Of a stretch of DNA of 64,000 nt, positions 28,661 through 36,480 are shown piece after piece. Origin of the DNA: Asaia bogorensis (GTDB taxonomy: Bacteria > Pseudomonadota > Alphaproteobacteria > Acetobacterales > Acetobacteraceae); the NCBI GenBank assembly GCA_943333505.2, contig CALQTN020000004.1, positions 49,406 through 113,405 on the forward strand, given 5' to 3'. The notes beneath the pieces were generated by a model. That model worked only from the letters and a program-made list of their open reading frames with translations, did not search any database and had not been told where the DNA came from. The position numbers and the translations under genes were made by a program. How positions within the stretch are numbered: position 1 is the stretch's first letter; each line of letters opens with the position of its first letter.

Positions 28661-28678
28661 TAGCAAGCGCCATGCCAG
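28661..28678 (-). promoter_or_regulatory. Sigma-54 (RpoN) promoter upstream of urtA
   Basis: On the minus strand the sequence reads CTGGCATGGCGCTTGCTA. GG and GC are exactly ten bases apart, and TTGCT at -12 matches the RpoN consensus; only one base of TGGCACG differs (T for C). Position and direction fit transcription of urtA and the genes downstream. Sigma-54 with NtrC controls urea uptake in many proteobacteria. Confidence 0.75.
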
Positions 28679-28709
28679 ACGCTAGGGTCACGATATCCTG
28701 CTAGTTCGC

Positions 28710-28722
28710 CGCAAAATATGCG
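28710..28722. promoter_or_regulatory. Candidate enhancer-binding palindrome upstream of urtA promoter
   Basis: CGCA-AAATA-TGCG is a short symmetric site, centred about 40 bases upstream of the -24 element. An activator such as NtrC would be expected to bind in this zone, but the match to the NtrC consensus is weak. Confidence 0.3.
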
Positions 28723-28776
28723 CAAAAATTAAGCATTCCTGGAGCTGCCGGATTAGAAATAGGCAATAAATTGCGA

Positions 28777-29123
28777 TCAGCCGATCTTCTTATAGGCGAA
28801 GCCCTTGCTCTGCAGGGATGCAATGGTTGCCACTTCTGACGGCGGCATACGAACCCAGGTTCGCGGCGATTGCACGATCATGGGTCAGATTATTATTGGC
28901 AAAAGTCGTGGCGCAGAGATAGGCCCGCACCCTATAGCCCGCCAGCGCATGCATCCGTTTCATCTGATCCGGGTCCATCTTGTCAGTTTCCGATTGGGTC
29001 CCGGCGTAGCTGTCGAGGAAGAACTTTATCGCCCCGGTGCGGCGATCACGTTGCGGCTGCCAAACCAGCGCCCGCTACCAATGCCGCGGCCATTATCCGT
29101 CGCGTGATCTTATCCATGTTCAT
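28777..29123 (-). pseudogene. Small exported protein gene broken by two frameshifts
   Basis: The minus strand from ATG 29123 (ATGA overlap with the soxD stop) reads MNMDKITRRIMAAALVAGAG, a signal peptide, then stops. A shift of frame continues as FFLDSYAGTQSETDKMDPDQ and on through CATTFANNN. A second shift gives SEVATIASLQSKGFAYKKIG and a stop at 28777. Joined, this would be a periplasmic protein of about 110 residues translated with the sox operon. The family is not recognised. True decay or sequencing error cannot be told apart here. Confidence 0.6.
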
Positions 29124-29764
29124 TCCATTCTCGGGGCAGTTTTACTGTCTGGTGTCACATCGACCGAACTGGCGCGGCCGGTGATCCGGGCGGGCGGCTT
29201 GCAGTCGGTCATGCAGGGGGTGGCAACCCAGAAGCCGCGTTCGGCGGTTTCGCGATCATCATCATAGAAGCCATCGGCATTGGGCATCCTGATGGTTGCA
29301 AGATTGGCTTGGTTTGCAACGAAATCGTCTTTGACAACATCATTCAGGTTCAAAATGAATGCCACCAGCGCGTAGATTTCGTCGTGCTGCAAGGACTGTG
29401 CCTGACCAAACGGCATGGCGCGGCGGATGTAGTCGAAGGCGGTCGTGGCATGGGGCCAGTAGGACCCGACGGTCTTGAACGGTCGATCGTGGGCGAGGGT
29501 GCCAGCGCCGCCGGCAAGTTCCGGCCAGCGCCCGGCGCCTTCGCCAAATTCGCCATGGCAGGCGGCGCAGCGTTCCAGGAATAGCGCCTCGCCTTGCTTC
29601 ACGCTGCCCTGCCCCTGGGGCAGGCCCTTGCCGTCAGGACGGGCGTCGATGTCCCAGGCGGCGATTTCGGCAGGGTGCGGGGGACGGCCGACGCCGAGTT
29701 CGCTGGCGGAGACAGGAAAGGCGATCAGCCAGATCAAAGCAGTTCTTGCTAAAATCGAAAACAA
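29120..29764 (-). CDS. soxD: Sulfane dehydrogenase cytochrome c subunit SoxD (mono-heme form)
   Basis: About 214 residues if a TTG at 29764 is used, which gives a fair signal peptide (FSILARTALIWLIAFPVSAS). The start is uncertain because no ATG precedes it outside the upstream repeat. AEIAAWDIDARPDGKGLPQG, the heme site CAACH, VGSYWPHATTAFDYIRRAMP and CMTDC are the SoxD N-domain signatures. Typical SoxD has a second heme domain of about 120-150 residues after the CMxDC linker; here the protein ends shortly after it. It would accept electrons from SoxC. It is separated from soxC by about 100 bases holding a hairpin repeat. Confidence 0.82.
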   Translation of the reverse strand: MFSILARTALIWLIAFPVSASELGVGRPPHPAEIAAWDIDARPDGKGLPQGQGSVKQGEALFLERCAACHGEFGEGAGRWPELAGGAGTLAHDRPFKTVGSYWPHATTAFDYIRRAMPFGQAQSLQHDEIYALVAFILNLNDVVKDDFVANQANLATIRMPNADGFYDDDRETAERGFWVATPCMTDCKPPARITGRASSVDVTPDSKTAPRME

Positions 29765-29805
29765 CCAAGCATGACCGACGCATGCGCGCTCTCCGCTATC
29801 CCGCG

Positions 29806-29861
29806 CCAACGGTAACGAAGTGGGGAAGTTTTTTTGCTTCTTTTTGTTCAAAAAAAGAAGG
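29806..29861 (-). repeat. Dispersed T-rich hairpin repeat, copy c
   Basis: CGCCAACGGTAAC, then AAGTTTTTTTGCTTCTTTTTG and TTCAAAAAAAGAAGG. The stem CTTCTTTTT/AAAAAGAAG resembles an intrinsic terminator. It lies between soxC and soxD inside the apparent operon. The CGCCAACGG flank is shared with the copy at 27119-27211. Confidence 0.75.
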
Positions 29862-29867
29862 CCTTCC

Positions 29868-31127
29868 TCAAGATACTTCAACATTCTCACTCGTCCCATC
29901 CGCCCGCAGCAACCAGGTCTGAATGCCGTTATTATGATAAATCGAATTCACCCCGCGCGTTTTGCGTAACTCCGCCTTGCTGGGCTGCACGTACCCCGTG
30001 CTGTCCCGCGCCCGCGACTGCAGCAGCATTTCCTGCCCGTTCCAGTCGATATCGGCATAAAACCGTACCAATGCCAGGGACTGCACCGGCCCGTCGATCC
30101 GCGCCGCCTGCCAGTTGCGTCCGCCATCGAGCGACACATCCACCCGCGTAACGCTGCCCCGCCCCGACCAGGCAATGCCGCTGATCACCATCCGGCCCTT
30201 CGGTGCCACGGCGGTTTGCGGGCTGGGGCTGGTGATCACCGATTTTGCGTCCATCACGAAGGTGGAACGGCGCGCCCGCCCATCGGCCAGCAGGTCGGTA
30301 TATTTCGAGGTTTCTTCCCGCGTTTCCCATGGCGCATCGCCGATCTTGAGGCGCCGTAGCCATTTCACCCACATGTTGCCCTGCCAGCCCGGCACCACCA
30401 GGCGCAGCGGGTAGCCCTGTTCCGGCCGCAGCGCCTCGCCGTTCATCGCGAAGGCGAGCAGGCAGTCATCCATCGCCTTGGTGAGCGGGATCGAACGGTT
30501 AAGCCCGGCGGCATCGGCGCCCTCGGCCATCACCCATTTGGCCCGTGGATCGATGCCGAGCATTTCGAGCACGGATCGCAAACTCACGCCGGTATACTGC
30601 ACGTTATGGATCATGCCGTGGGTGAACTGGGCGCCGTTCAACTGCGCACCGCGCCATTCCATGCCGGAATTGGCCGCGCATTCCAGGAAGTAGATACGAT
30701 TGGTGCGCGGCAGGCGTTTCAGATCCTGCATGGTCAGCACCACCGGTTTGGCCACCATGCCGTGGATCATCAGCCGATGCTGATCTGGATCGACGGCTGC
30801 CACGCCACTATGATGGCGCTCGAAGCACAGCCCGTTCGGGGTGATGGTGCCTTCGAGCGCGTGCAGTGGGGTGAAGTTGACCGAGCTTTGCTGCCCCGCG
30901 GTCAGCCATTCGACATCGCGACGGATGACGTTCTTTTCGAACGGAGACGGCACGCCGTATGGATGCGCCTGCACGCCGTCGCCGAGGGTCTGGCTCCAGT
31001 CGGGCAGGGTGGTGATCGCCGGATCAGGGGCGGCCGCCCGGGCGGGGAGGACAAGCGCGGACGCGGCCCCCGCCGCCACGAAAATCCGGCGGCGGGGTAG
31101 GGGCTCAGACGCCGACGAGTTTGACAT
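29868..31127 (-). CDS. soxC: Sulfane dehydrogenase molybdoenzyme subunit SoxC
   Basis: 419 residues from MSNSSASEPLPRRR, a twin-arginine signal (PRRRIFVAAGAA). The sulfite-oxidase fold contains the molybdenum-ligating Cys in YFLECAANSGMEWRG, and RLVVPGWQGNMWVKWLRRL is the cofactor-binding stretch. With SoxD it oxidises the SoxY-bound sulfane sulfur in the periplasm, allowing complete oxidation of thiosulfate without sulfur deposits. The start lies within the soxB 3' end (23-base overlap). Confidence 0.93.
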   Translation of the reverse strand: MSNSSASEPLPRRRIFVAAGAASALVLPARAAAPDPAITTLPDWSQTLGDGVQAHPYGVPSPFEKNVIRRDVEWLTAGQQSSVNFTPLHALEGTITPNGLCFERHHSGVAAVDPDQHRLMIHGMVAKPVVLTMQDLKRLPRTNRIYFLECAANSGMEWRGAQLNGAQFTHGMIHNVQYTGVSLRSVLEMLGIDPRAKWVMAEGADAAGLNRSIPLTKAMDDCLLAFAMNGEALRPEQGYPLRLVVPGWQGNMWVKWLRRLKIGDAPWETREETSKYTDLLADGRARRSTFVMDAKSVITSPSPQTAVAPKGRMVISGIAWSGRGSVTRVDVSLDGGRNWQAARIDGPVQSLALVRFYADIDWNGQEMLLQSRARDSTGYVQPSKAELRKTRGVNSIYHNNGIQTWLLRADGTSENVEVS

Positions 31128-32781
31128 TGGAATGATCCGTTGGGCGAACCTCTGGGTGGGCGCGCAAATGGGCACCCACGACGTCCCAGATCGGCGGCCC
31201 CTCGGTTGCCTGGTTGATGCTGGCCCAGCCGGCGACACGGTAAACGCGGGACGCGTCAATCGGCATACCGTTGCGCAAAAGCACCATATTGGTGATGCGT
31301 TTGCCGATCGCGGCATTGGGGTTGAGGGTGTAGCCAACCCCGCCGACCCGGACCATGTCGCCGCCTTGCTGGTAATAGGGATCGGGATTGAACAGATTAT
31401 CGGCAACGTCTTCCAGTACATCGCGCAATTGTGCGCCGGTCATGGTGTTGCGGTAGCAGGCCGGGTAGGTGATCGCGGTGGCGTTATAGACGTCGTCGGC
31501 AGTGATATCCTGGCCTGGCAGCAGGGTGGGACCCCAGCGGAAACCCGGGGATAACGCAATTTCGGCGTCGCGTTCGGCGAGCATCGCATCGCAGATCAGA
31601 TCGTCGATGCTACCGTGGACGTTGCCACGTCGATACAGCAGCCCCTGGGTCCGGCCGAGTACCTTGGACAGGCCGGCAGTGTAGGGTGCGCGCTGTTTGG
31701 CGATCTCGGCGGCCATGACCGGATCAGGCTTTATGACGTCTGCGAAAACCGGGATCAGCTTGTGGCGCCAACCGGCAACCTTGCCGCCCTGCACATCGAG
31801 ATCGATCCGGCTGAGGAATTTGCCGTTGCAGCCCGAGGCGACCAGGATGGTGCTGCCGATCAGTTCCGGGCGGGGCATGGCGTCATGGGTGTGGCCGGAC
31901 AGGATGACATCGATCCCACCAACCCGGCCAGCAAGCTTGCGATCAACATCGTAGCCGTTATGTGACAGCAACACGATCACTGCGGCGCCTTCGGCCCGTG
32001 CGGCGGCGATGTTGGTGCGCAGCAATTCCTCCTGAATGCCGAAATTCCAGTCTGGCATCATCCAGCGCGGATTGGCGATCGGGGTGAAGGGGAAGGCCTG
32101 GCCGATAATGGCGATGTTCACCCCGCCACGGGTGATCATTCGGGTAGCGGGGAAGACCGGTTCCTTCCATTCATCGACGATATTACTGGCAAGAAACGGG
32201 AAGTCCTGCGCCTTGGCGAGCTCCAGAACCCGGTCCTGGCCGAAAGTGAATTCGAAATGCCCGACCATTGCGTCGGGCTTGAGCAGCGCCATGCAGGCGA
32301 CCATGTCGGCGGCTTTGGTTTGCAGCGATGTCCAACTGCCCTGCCAGGTGTCACCGCCATCGAGCAACGCCACCCGGTCGGCGCCGCGTTCGGCGCGGAT
32401 GGCGTTGACCAGGGTTGCTATGCGGTCAAGCCCGCCCATCCGGCCATATTCGCCGGCAAGCGTCACGAAATTGTCGCTGGTCAGCGCGAAGGCATCGGGG
32501 GATCCGTCCGCAATGGCAAAGAACTTGCGAAAGGCGGCCTCGCTCAGATGCGGTGGTCGGCCAAGGGCTTCACCAACGCCGATATTCACCGAAGGTTCGC
32601 GGAAATTCATTGGCAGCAACTGGGCATGCAGATCGGTGATGTGCAGCAACGTTACCTGCCCGACAGGTGCAAACTCCAGCAATTTATCTTGGGTAAGGAC
32701 TGGCGCGGCGGCGGCGCGACGCACAGCCCCTACCGATGCCAGGGCGGCAGCGGCGGCCCACAAATCCCGGCGCGTAATCAT
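31105..32781 (-). CDS. soxB: Thiosulfohydrolase SoxB
   Basis: 558 residues with a Tat-like signal (ITRRDLWAAAAALAS). LLHITDLHAQLLPMNF, DGGDTWQGSWTS, LLSHNGYDVDRKLA and SGHTHDAMPRPE form the di-manganese site of the 5'-nucleotidase-like fold. The SoxB family cleaves sulfate from SoxY-cysteine S-sulfonate. The ATG overlaps the soxZ stop. Confidence 0.95.
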   Translation of the reverse strand: MITRRDLWAAAAALASVGAVRRAAAAPVLTQDKLLEFAPVGQVTLLHITDLHAQLLPMNFREPSVNIGVGEALGRPPHLSEAAFRKFFAIADGSPDAFALTSDNFVTLAGEYGRMGGLDRIATLVNAIRAERGADRVALLDGGDTWQGSWTSLQTKAADMVACMALLKPDAMVGHFEFTFGQDRVLELAKAQDFPFLASNIVDEWKEPVFPATRMITRGGVNIAIIGQAFPFTPIANPRWMMPDWNFGIQEELLRTNIAAARAEGAAVIVLLSHNGYDVDRKLAGRVGGIDVILSGHTHDAMPRPELIGSTILVASGCNGKFLSRIDLDVQGGKVAGWRHKLIPVFADVIKPDPVMAAEIAKQRAPYTAGLSKVLGRTQGLLYRRGNVHGSIDDLICDAMLAERDAEIALSPGFRWGPTLLPGQDITADDVYNATAITYPACYRNTMTGAQLRDVLEDVADNLFNPDPYYQQGGDMVRVGGVGYTLNPNAAIGKRITNMVLLRNGMPIDASRVYRVAGWASINQATEGPPIWDVVGAHLRAHPEVRPTDHSNVKLVGV

Positions 32782-33104
32782 GCGACGGTAATTTTTGCCG
32801 TTGCCTTGGTCACCGTGCCGTCATCATCGGTCCAGGCGAAATCAAATGTGCCGCTTTCCTCGACTTTGGCAAAGAATGATTGATAGGGGTTGGCCGAAAC
32901 CGAGGGGTGCCATTCGGCGCTGAAAACCGGGTGACCGTTGAAATGGGCTTCGAATAACTTGATGATCTTGCGCGGCACCACGACGCCGGCAGAATCCTTG
33001 CGCTGGCCCGATTCCATGTCGTGGCTGATCAGGGTTTTGATCTCGATAATATCGCCCTTCTTGGCGATCGCCGGCAGGCGCACGCGCGGGGTGGGATTTG
33101 CCAT
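32778..33104 (-). CDS. soxZ: Sulfur carrier partner SoxZ
   Basis: 108 residues, no signal peptide; it would be co-exported with SoxY. PRVRLPAIAKKGDIIEIKTL and SHDMESGQRKDSAG are the family hallmarks, and the Ig-like fold matches in length. SoxYZ is the carrier on which sulfur is oxidised. Coupled to soxB by ATGA. Confidence 0.95.
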   Translation of the reverse strand: MANPTPRVRLPAIAKKGDIIEIKTLISHDMESGQRKDSAGVVVPRKIIKLFEAHFNGHPVFSAEWHPSVSANPYQSFFAKVEESGTFDFAWTDDDGTVTKATAKITVA

Positions 33105-33120
33105 GGTTCTGGACCCTCGG

Positions 33121-33576
33121 TCAGCCGCCGCATCCACCGATGGTGACCTTCACCTCGGCCTTGGCGATCAGCACGTCGTTATTGGAAAGCTCGGCGATGG
33201 CGACAATGTCCTGGGTCTGCGCAAGCCGCATCCGCATCGATGTTGCCGCCCGGCCGGCGGCTGGAGTGAAACGGAATGTCGCGACCAGCGGGTTGGGATT
33301 TTCGGTCGCGATCAGATGGATCGCACGGACATAGTCGGTCGCTGTCATCGGGCTTGCGACCGACAGATTGACCGGTACCACCAGGCCGTTTTCGGCGATC
33401 GACGGCAGGTCGAGCGTCAGCCCGGTGGTCTTGGCGGTGCGGCCGGCCAGAATGCGGATGATTTCAGCGTCCCCCGGGGCGGCGCGGGCAGGGCGCCCAA
33501 CCGTCTGACCAAGTGCCACAACTGCGCCGCCAACGACCAGCAGCTTGCGTCGTGAAATCGATCCTTCGTCGCCCAT
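33121..33576 (-). CDS. soxY: Sulfur carrier SoxY
   Basis: 151 residues from MGDEGSISRRKLLV, a twin-arginine signal. The protein ends VTIGGCGG; Cys149 on this flexible C-terminal arm is the covalent attachment point for thiosulfate and sulfide. First gene of the minus-strand sox unit, divergent from soxA with 134 bases between. Confidence 0.95.
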   Translation of the reverse strand: MGDEGSISRRKLLVVGGAVVALGQTVGRPARAAPGDAEIIRILAGRTAKTTGLTLDLPSIAENGLVVPVNLSVASPMTATDYVRAIHLIATENPNPLVATFRFTPAAGRAATSMRMRLAQTQDIVAIAELSNNDVLIAKAEVKVTIGGCGG

Positions 33577-33710
33577 CCGGCGTCCCCTCAATAAGTCTGG
33601 CGCTGTGTTTTCCAGCGTCGCGAACACATATTGATTTTCGAATGCGACAATGTAAAGCTGATTTTCAAGGACAGAGCTGAAATCGGCGTTGGCCAAGTCG
33701 GGGGGCTATC
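33577..33710. promoter_or_regulatory. Divergent soxY/soxA promoter region
   Basis: 134 bases hold the promoters of both sox units. The segment ATATTGATTTTCGAATGC near 33628-33645 partly resembles the ATATTCG-N6-CGCATAT palindrome seen before the TauE/SafE gene, with weaker symmetry and closer spacing. It is a possible site for the ArsR regulator of this locus. Confidence 0.4.
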
Positions 33711-34535
33711 TTGTCAAAATTACTGCGGATACTTGTGCTGTGTCTGCTGGTCCCAGCGGCGAGCCTGCGCGCCCAACCGGCCCCCGAACTCGATCTCGAC
33801 AAGGAACTCGATCGTTATCGGGCGATGATCAACGATCCGATGGCCAATCCGGGCTATCTCGCGGTGGACCGCGGCGAATTGCTGTGGGGCCTAGTGCGGG
33901 GCACCAAAAATGTTTCGCTCGAAACATGCGATCTTGGCGCGGGTCCTGGGGTGTTGGACGGCGTTGCAGCCCGTTTGCCGCGTTATTTTGCCGACACTGA
34001 CCAGGTGATGGATCTTGAACAGCGCCTGCTGCACTGCATGCGCGGCCTGCAAGGACTTGATACCAAAGACGTCGTGGCGCGCCGCTTTGGCGGCCCTGGC
34101 AAGACCAGCGACATGGAGGATCTTGTTGCTTTCATCAGCAACAAGTCGCTCGGCATGAAGTACCAGGCATCGGTCTCGCATCCGAAGGAGCGCGAAATGG
34201 TGCTGATCGGCGAGGCGATGTTTTATCGACGGTCGGCGATCAACGATTTTTCCTGCGCGACCTGCCATGGCGATGATGGACGGCGTATCCGGTTGCAAAC
34301 CCTGCCCGATCTGAGCAAGCCAGGGGATACCGCGCGGGAAGTGATTGGCAGTTGGCCCGCCTATCGGGTGTCGCAAAGCCAGACCCGGACCATGCAGCAC
34401 CGGCTATGGGACTGCTTACGCCAGATGCGGATGCCGGCACCCGATTATGCGTCGGAAGGTTTGACTGCGCTGACGTTGTACCTCGCCAAGCTCGGCGATG
34501 GTGCAACGCTCAACGTTCCCTCGATCAAACGGTGA
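33711..34535 (+). CDS. soxA: L-cysteine S-thiosulfotransferase subunit SoxA (mono-heme type)
   Basis: 274 residues from a TTG start with a GGGGG site seven bases upstream. A signal peptide (about 1-21) is followed by the N-domain with two cysteines ([10 protein letters not shown] and [10 protein letters not shown]) that form a disulfide in mono-heme SoxA, and the C-domain with heme motif CATCH and the Cys ligand in [15 protein letters not shown]. With SoxX it attaches thiosulfate to SoxY. It is divergent from the soxYZBCD unit. Confidence 0.93.
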   Translation: MSKLLRILVLCLLVPAASLRAQPAPELDLDKELDRYRAMINDPMANPGYLAVDRGELLWGLVRGTKNVSLETCDLGAGPGVLDGVAARLPRYFADTDQVMDLEQRLLHCMRGLQGLDTKDVVARRFGGPGKTSDMEDLVAFISNKSLGMKYQASVSHPKEREMVLIGEAMFYRRSAINDFSCATCHGDDGRRIRLQTLPDLSKPGDTAREVIGSWPAYRVSQSQTRTMQHRLWDCLRQMRMPAPDYASEGLTALTLYLAKLGDGATLNVPSIKR

Positions 34536-34540
34536 GCACC

Positions 34541-35146
34541 ATGCGCGGCATCCTGTTACTGACCTTTTTGCTTGCCCACCCGGCATTCGCCCAAACCCTC
34601 GATCCGGCACGTGTTGAAGCGGTTGTGGCAGCAAGCTTCGCTGCGGCGCCTGAGGCTTGGAAGTCGCGGGTATCGCAGGATAGGATGCAACAAATATGCA
34701 GTCTGACCCGCAATCAGCCTGACCCGGCGCAGGCGGCCGAGATTGCCAGCACCGCAAAGGCCAGTGTGGTGTTGCCGCCTGATGCCGCGCTGAAGGGTGA
34801 TTGGCGCAATGGCGAGAAGATCGCCCAGAATGGCCAGGGCGGACAGTTTTCCGACGCTCCCGGCACCGTAAGCGGCGGCAATTGCTATGCCTGCCATCAG
34901 ATGGCCTTGTCGGAGATCAGCTATGGCACGCTGGGTCCAAGCCTGTCCGGCTATGGCAAGCTGCATAACTTCACCACTGAGGCAGTTCGGGCGGCCTACG
35001 CCAAGGTGTTTAACCCCCATGTCACCCTGGCGTGCTCGACGATGCCGCGCTTTGGCCTCAACAAAGTGCTGACCGCCCAGCAAATCAGCGACGTGGTGGC
35101 CTATTTGTTCGATCCCGCCTCGCCGGTGAATGCCGAGGTCAAGTGA
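34541..35146 (+). CDS. soxX: L-cysteine S-thiosulfotransferase subunit SoxX
   Basis: 201 residues with a signal peptide (MRGILLLTFLLAHPAFA). One c-type heme site CYACH and the distal Met ligand in CSTMPRFGLN are present. It has a roughly 85-residue N-terminal extension before the heme domain, longer than the minimal SoxX. Its stop overlaps the GTG of the ArsR gene (GTGA). Confidence 0.93.
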   Translation: MRGILLLTFLLAHPAFAQTLDPARVEAVVAASFAAAPEAWKSRVSQDRMQQICSLTRNQPDPAQAAEIASTAKASVVLPPDAALKGDWRNGEKIAQNGQGGQFSDAPGTVSGGNCYACHQMALSEISYGTLGPSLSGYGKLHNFTTEAVRAAYAKVFNPHVTLACSTMPRFGLNKVLTAQQISDVVAYLFDPASPVNAEVK

Positions 35147-35487
35147 ACGCACCGATCGGCGTAGCTTCTGTTGATCTGCCGCTTCTCAACGCGTTGCGAG
35201 ACAAGGCCGGGGTAGCGAGCGCGATGCTCAAGGCGCTGGGCCATCCGAACCGGCTGCTGCTGCTGTGTATGCTTGTCGAGCAGGACCGGTCGGTGAGCGA
35301 GCTGGAGGCGTTGCTGGGTCTGCGGCAGGCCAATGTATCGCAACAATTGGCCAAGTTGCGGGGTGAGGGGCTGGTTGGCGCAAGGCGCAATGGCAAGTCG
35401 GTTCACTATTTTGTGTCCGATCCTGCGGCGCGACGCGTCTTGATGGTGCTCTATGAGATTTACTGTGGATCCGAGGGTTCGGGGTAA
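35143..35487 (+). CDS. ArsR-family persulfide-responsive repressor (SqrR/BigR/SoxR-like)
   Basis: 114 residues from a GTG overlapping the soxX stop. Winged helix-turn-helix: LKALGHPNRLLLLCMLVEQD, then SELEALLGLRQANVSQQLAK and the wing GARRNGKSVHYFV. Cys42 (LLLLC) and Cys108 (YEIYC) sit at the two positions that form a tetrasulfide bridge in SqrR and BigR when reactive sulfur rises. It probably represses sox and the neighbouring exporter gene until sulfide or thiosulfate is present. Confidence 0.87.
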   Translation: MNAPIGVASVDLPLLNALRDKAGVASAMLKALGHPNRLLLLCMLVEQDRSVSELEALLGLRQANVSQQLAKLRGEGLVGARRNGKSVHYFVSDPAARRVLMVLYEIYCGSEGSG

Positions 35488-35514
35488 TTTATTGTCGCTT
35501 TATAGCAATAATTA

Positions 35515-36282
35515 TTAACGCGATAGAGTGCGCCAGATCATGTAGGCCGCAACAACTAATATCACGCCGGCGAAGACGTGACTGAGGGTGTTTTTGCGGG
35601 CGGCAAGATGAACTGCCAGGCGTAAGCCGATCTGTCCGCCCACCAACCCGCCGGCGATGTATTCACCGGCCACCACCCAATCCACCAGCCCCGATACCGC
35701 GTAGTTGGCGGCCGTGGTGAGACCGAATGCCCCGACCGCCAGGAGCGATGTGCCGATCGCGTGGATCAGTTTCATCCGCGTTGCCATCACCAGGCCCGGC
35801 ACGATCAGGAAGCCGCCGCCAATGCCGAAAAACCCGGCGAGCATGCCGACGCCAAGCCCGGTGCCGCCGACACCGAGGGTGCGGCCAAGGCTCGGGGCGG
35901 TTACCTGATCGCTGATATGGTTTTGTTTGCGCAGCATCAGCAGCGCCACCACAATCATTAATCCGGCGAACGCCATCACCAGATTCTGTCCATCCACGAG
36001 CTTACCCAATGTCGAGCCGACATAGGCCCCGCCCACCCCGGTTGCGGCAAATACCGCGCCGACCTTCCAGCGCACATGACCGACGCGGGCATGATGGGCG
36101 AGATTCATGAATGCGTTGGCAGACACCGCCAACGCCCCGGTGCCGATCGCCAGATGCGGGTCCTTCATGCCGACAACATAGAGCATCAGCGGCGTTGCCA
36201 GGATCGAGCCGCCACCGCCGATCAACGCCAAAATGAAGCCGACCAGCGAACCGCTCATCACTGCAAGCCCGTGCGACAGCAT
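35515..36282 (-). CDS. TauE/SafE (TSUP) family sulfite/sulfur compound exporter
   Basis: 255 residues, about eight membrane helices in two repeats. LALIGGGGSILATPLMLYVV in the first half and GMLAGFFGIGGGFLIVPGL in the second are the paired glycine-rich motifs of the family. Start at 36282 with GGGGAG seven bases upstream. Family members export sulfite, sulfoacetate or thiosulfate. Its place beside sox and an operator-like palindrome in its promoter fit export or uptake of a sulfur oxyanion under the ArsR regulator. Confidence 0.85.
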   Translation of the reverse strand: MLSHGLAVMSGSLVGFILALIGGGGSILATPLMLYVVGMKDPHLAIGTGALAVSANAFMNLAHHARVGHVRWKVGAVFAATGVGGAYVGSTLGKLVDGQNLVMAFAGLMIVVALLMLRKQNHISDQVTAPSLGRTLGVGGTGLGVGMLAGFFGIGGGFLIVPGLVMATRMKLIHAIGTSLLAVGAFGLTTAANYAVSGLVDWVVAGEYIAGGLVGGQIGLRLAVHLAARKNTLSHVFAGVILVVAAYMIWRTLSR

Positions 36283-36318
36283 TGAAGACTCCCCATTTAT
36301 CAAGTCTTACCGGCTTAC

Positions 36319-36338
36319 ATATTCGAAATACCGCATAT
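36319..36338. promoter_or_regulatory. Candidate ArsR (SqrR/BigR) operator upstream of TSUP gene
   Basis: ATATTCG-AAATAC-CGCATAT is an imperfect palindrome (six of seven arm bases match). BigR-type repressors bind AT-rich palindromes with the same ATATTCG half-site. It lies 37-56 bases before the TSUP start codon, where a repressor would block transcription. Confidence 0.5.
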
Positions 36339-36480
36339 TACAAAATCAAGACGACGGCGATCACGCTCGCACACTGGTTGACTTTGACCCCTGGCACGGG
36401 AAGATAAGGTCACACGGTCGCGTTTCGGCAAAACGCGATATGCACCGCCACGCCCGCCGCCATTTTCGGAGACAGGTCCC

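Noticed and set aside
29765..29899. N-terminal extension of SoxD from an ATG at 29884 or the GTG/ATG near 29899
   Set aside because: It would translate the dispersed hairpin repeat (a Lys-rich stretch) and overlap soxC, and it places charged residues before the signal peptide.
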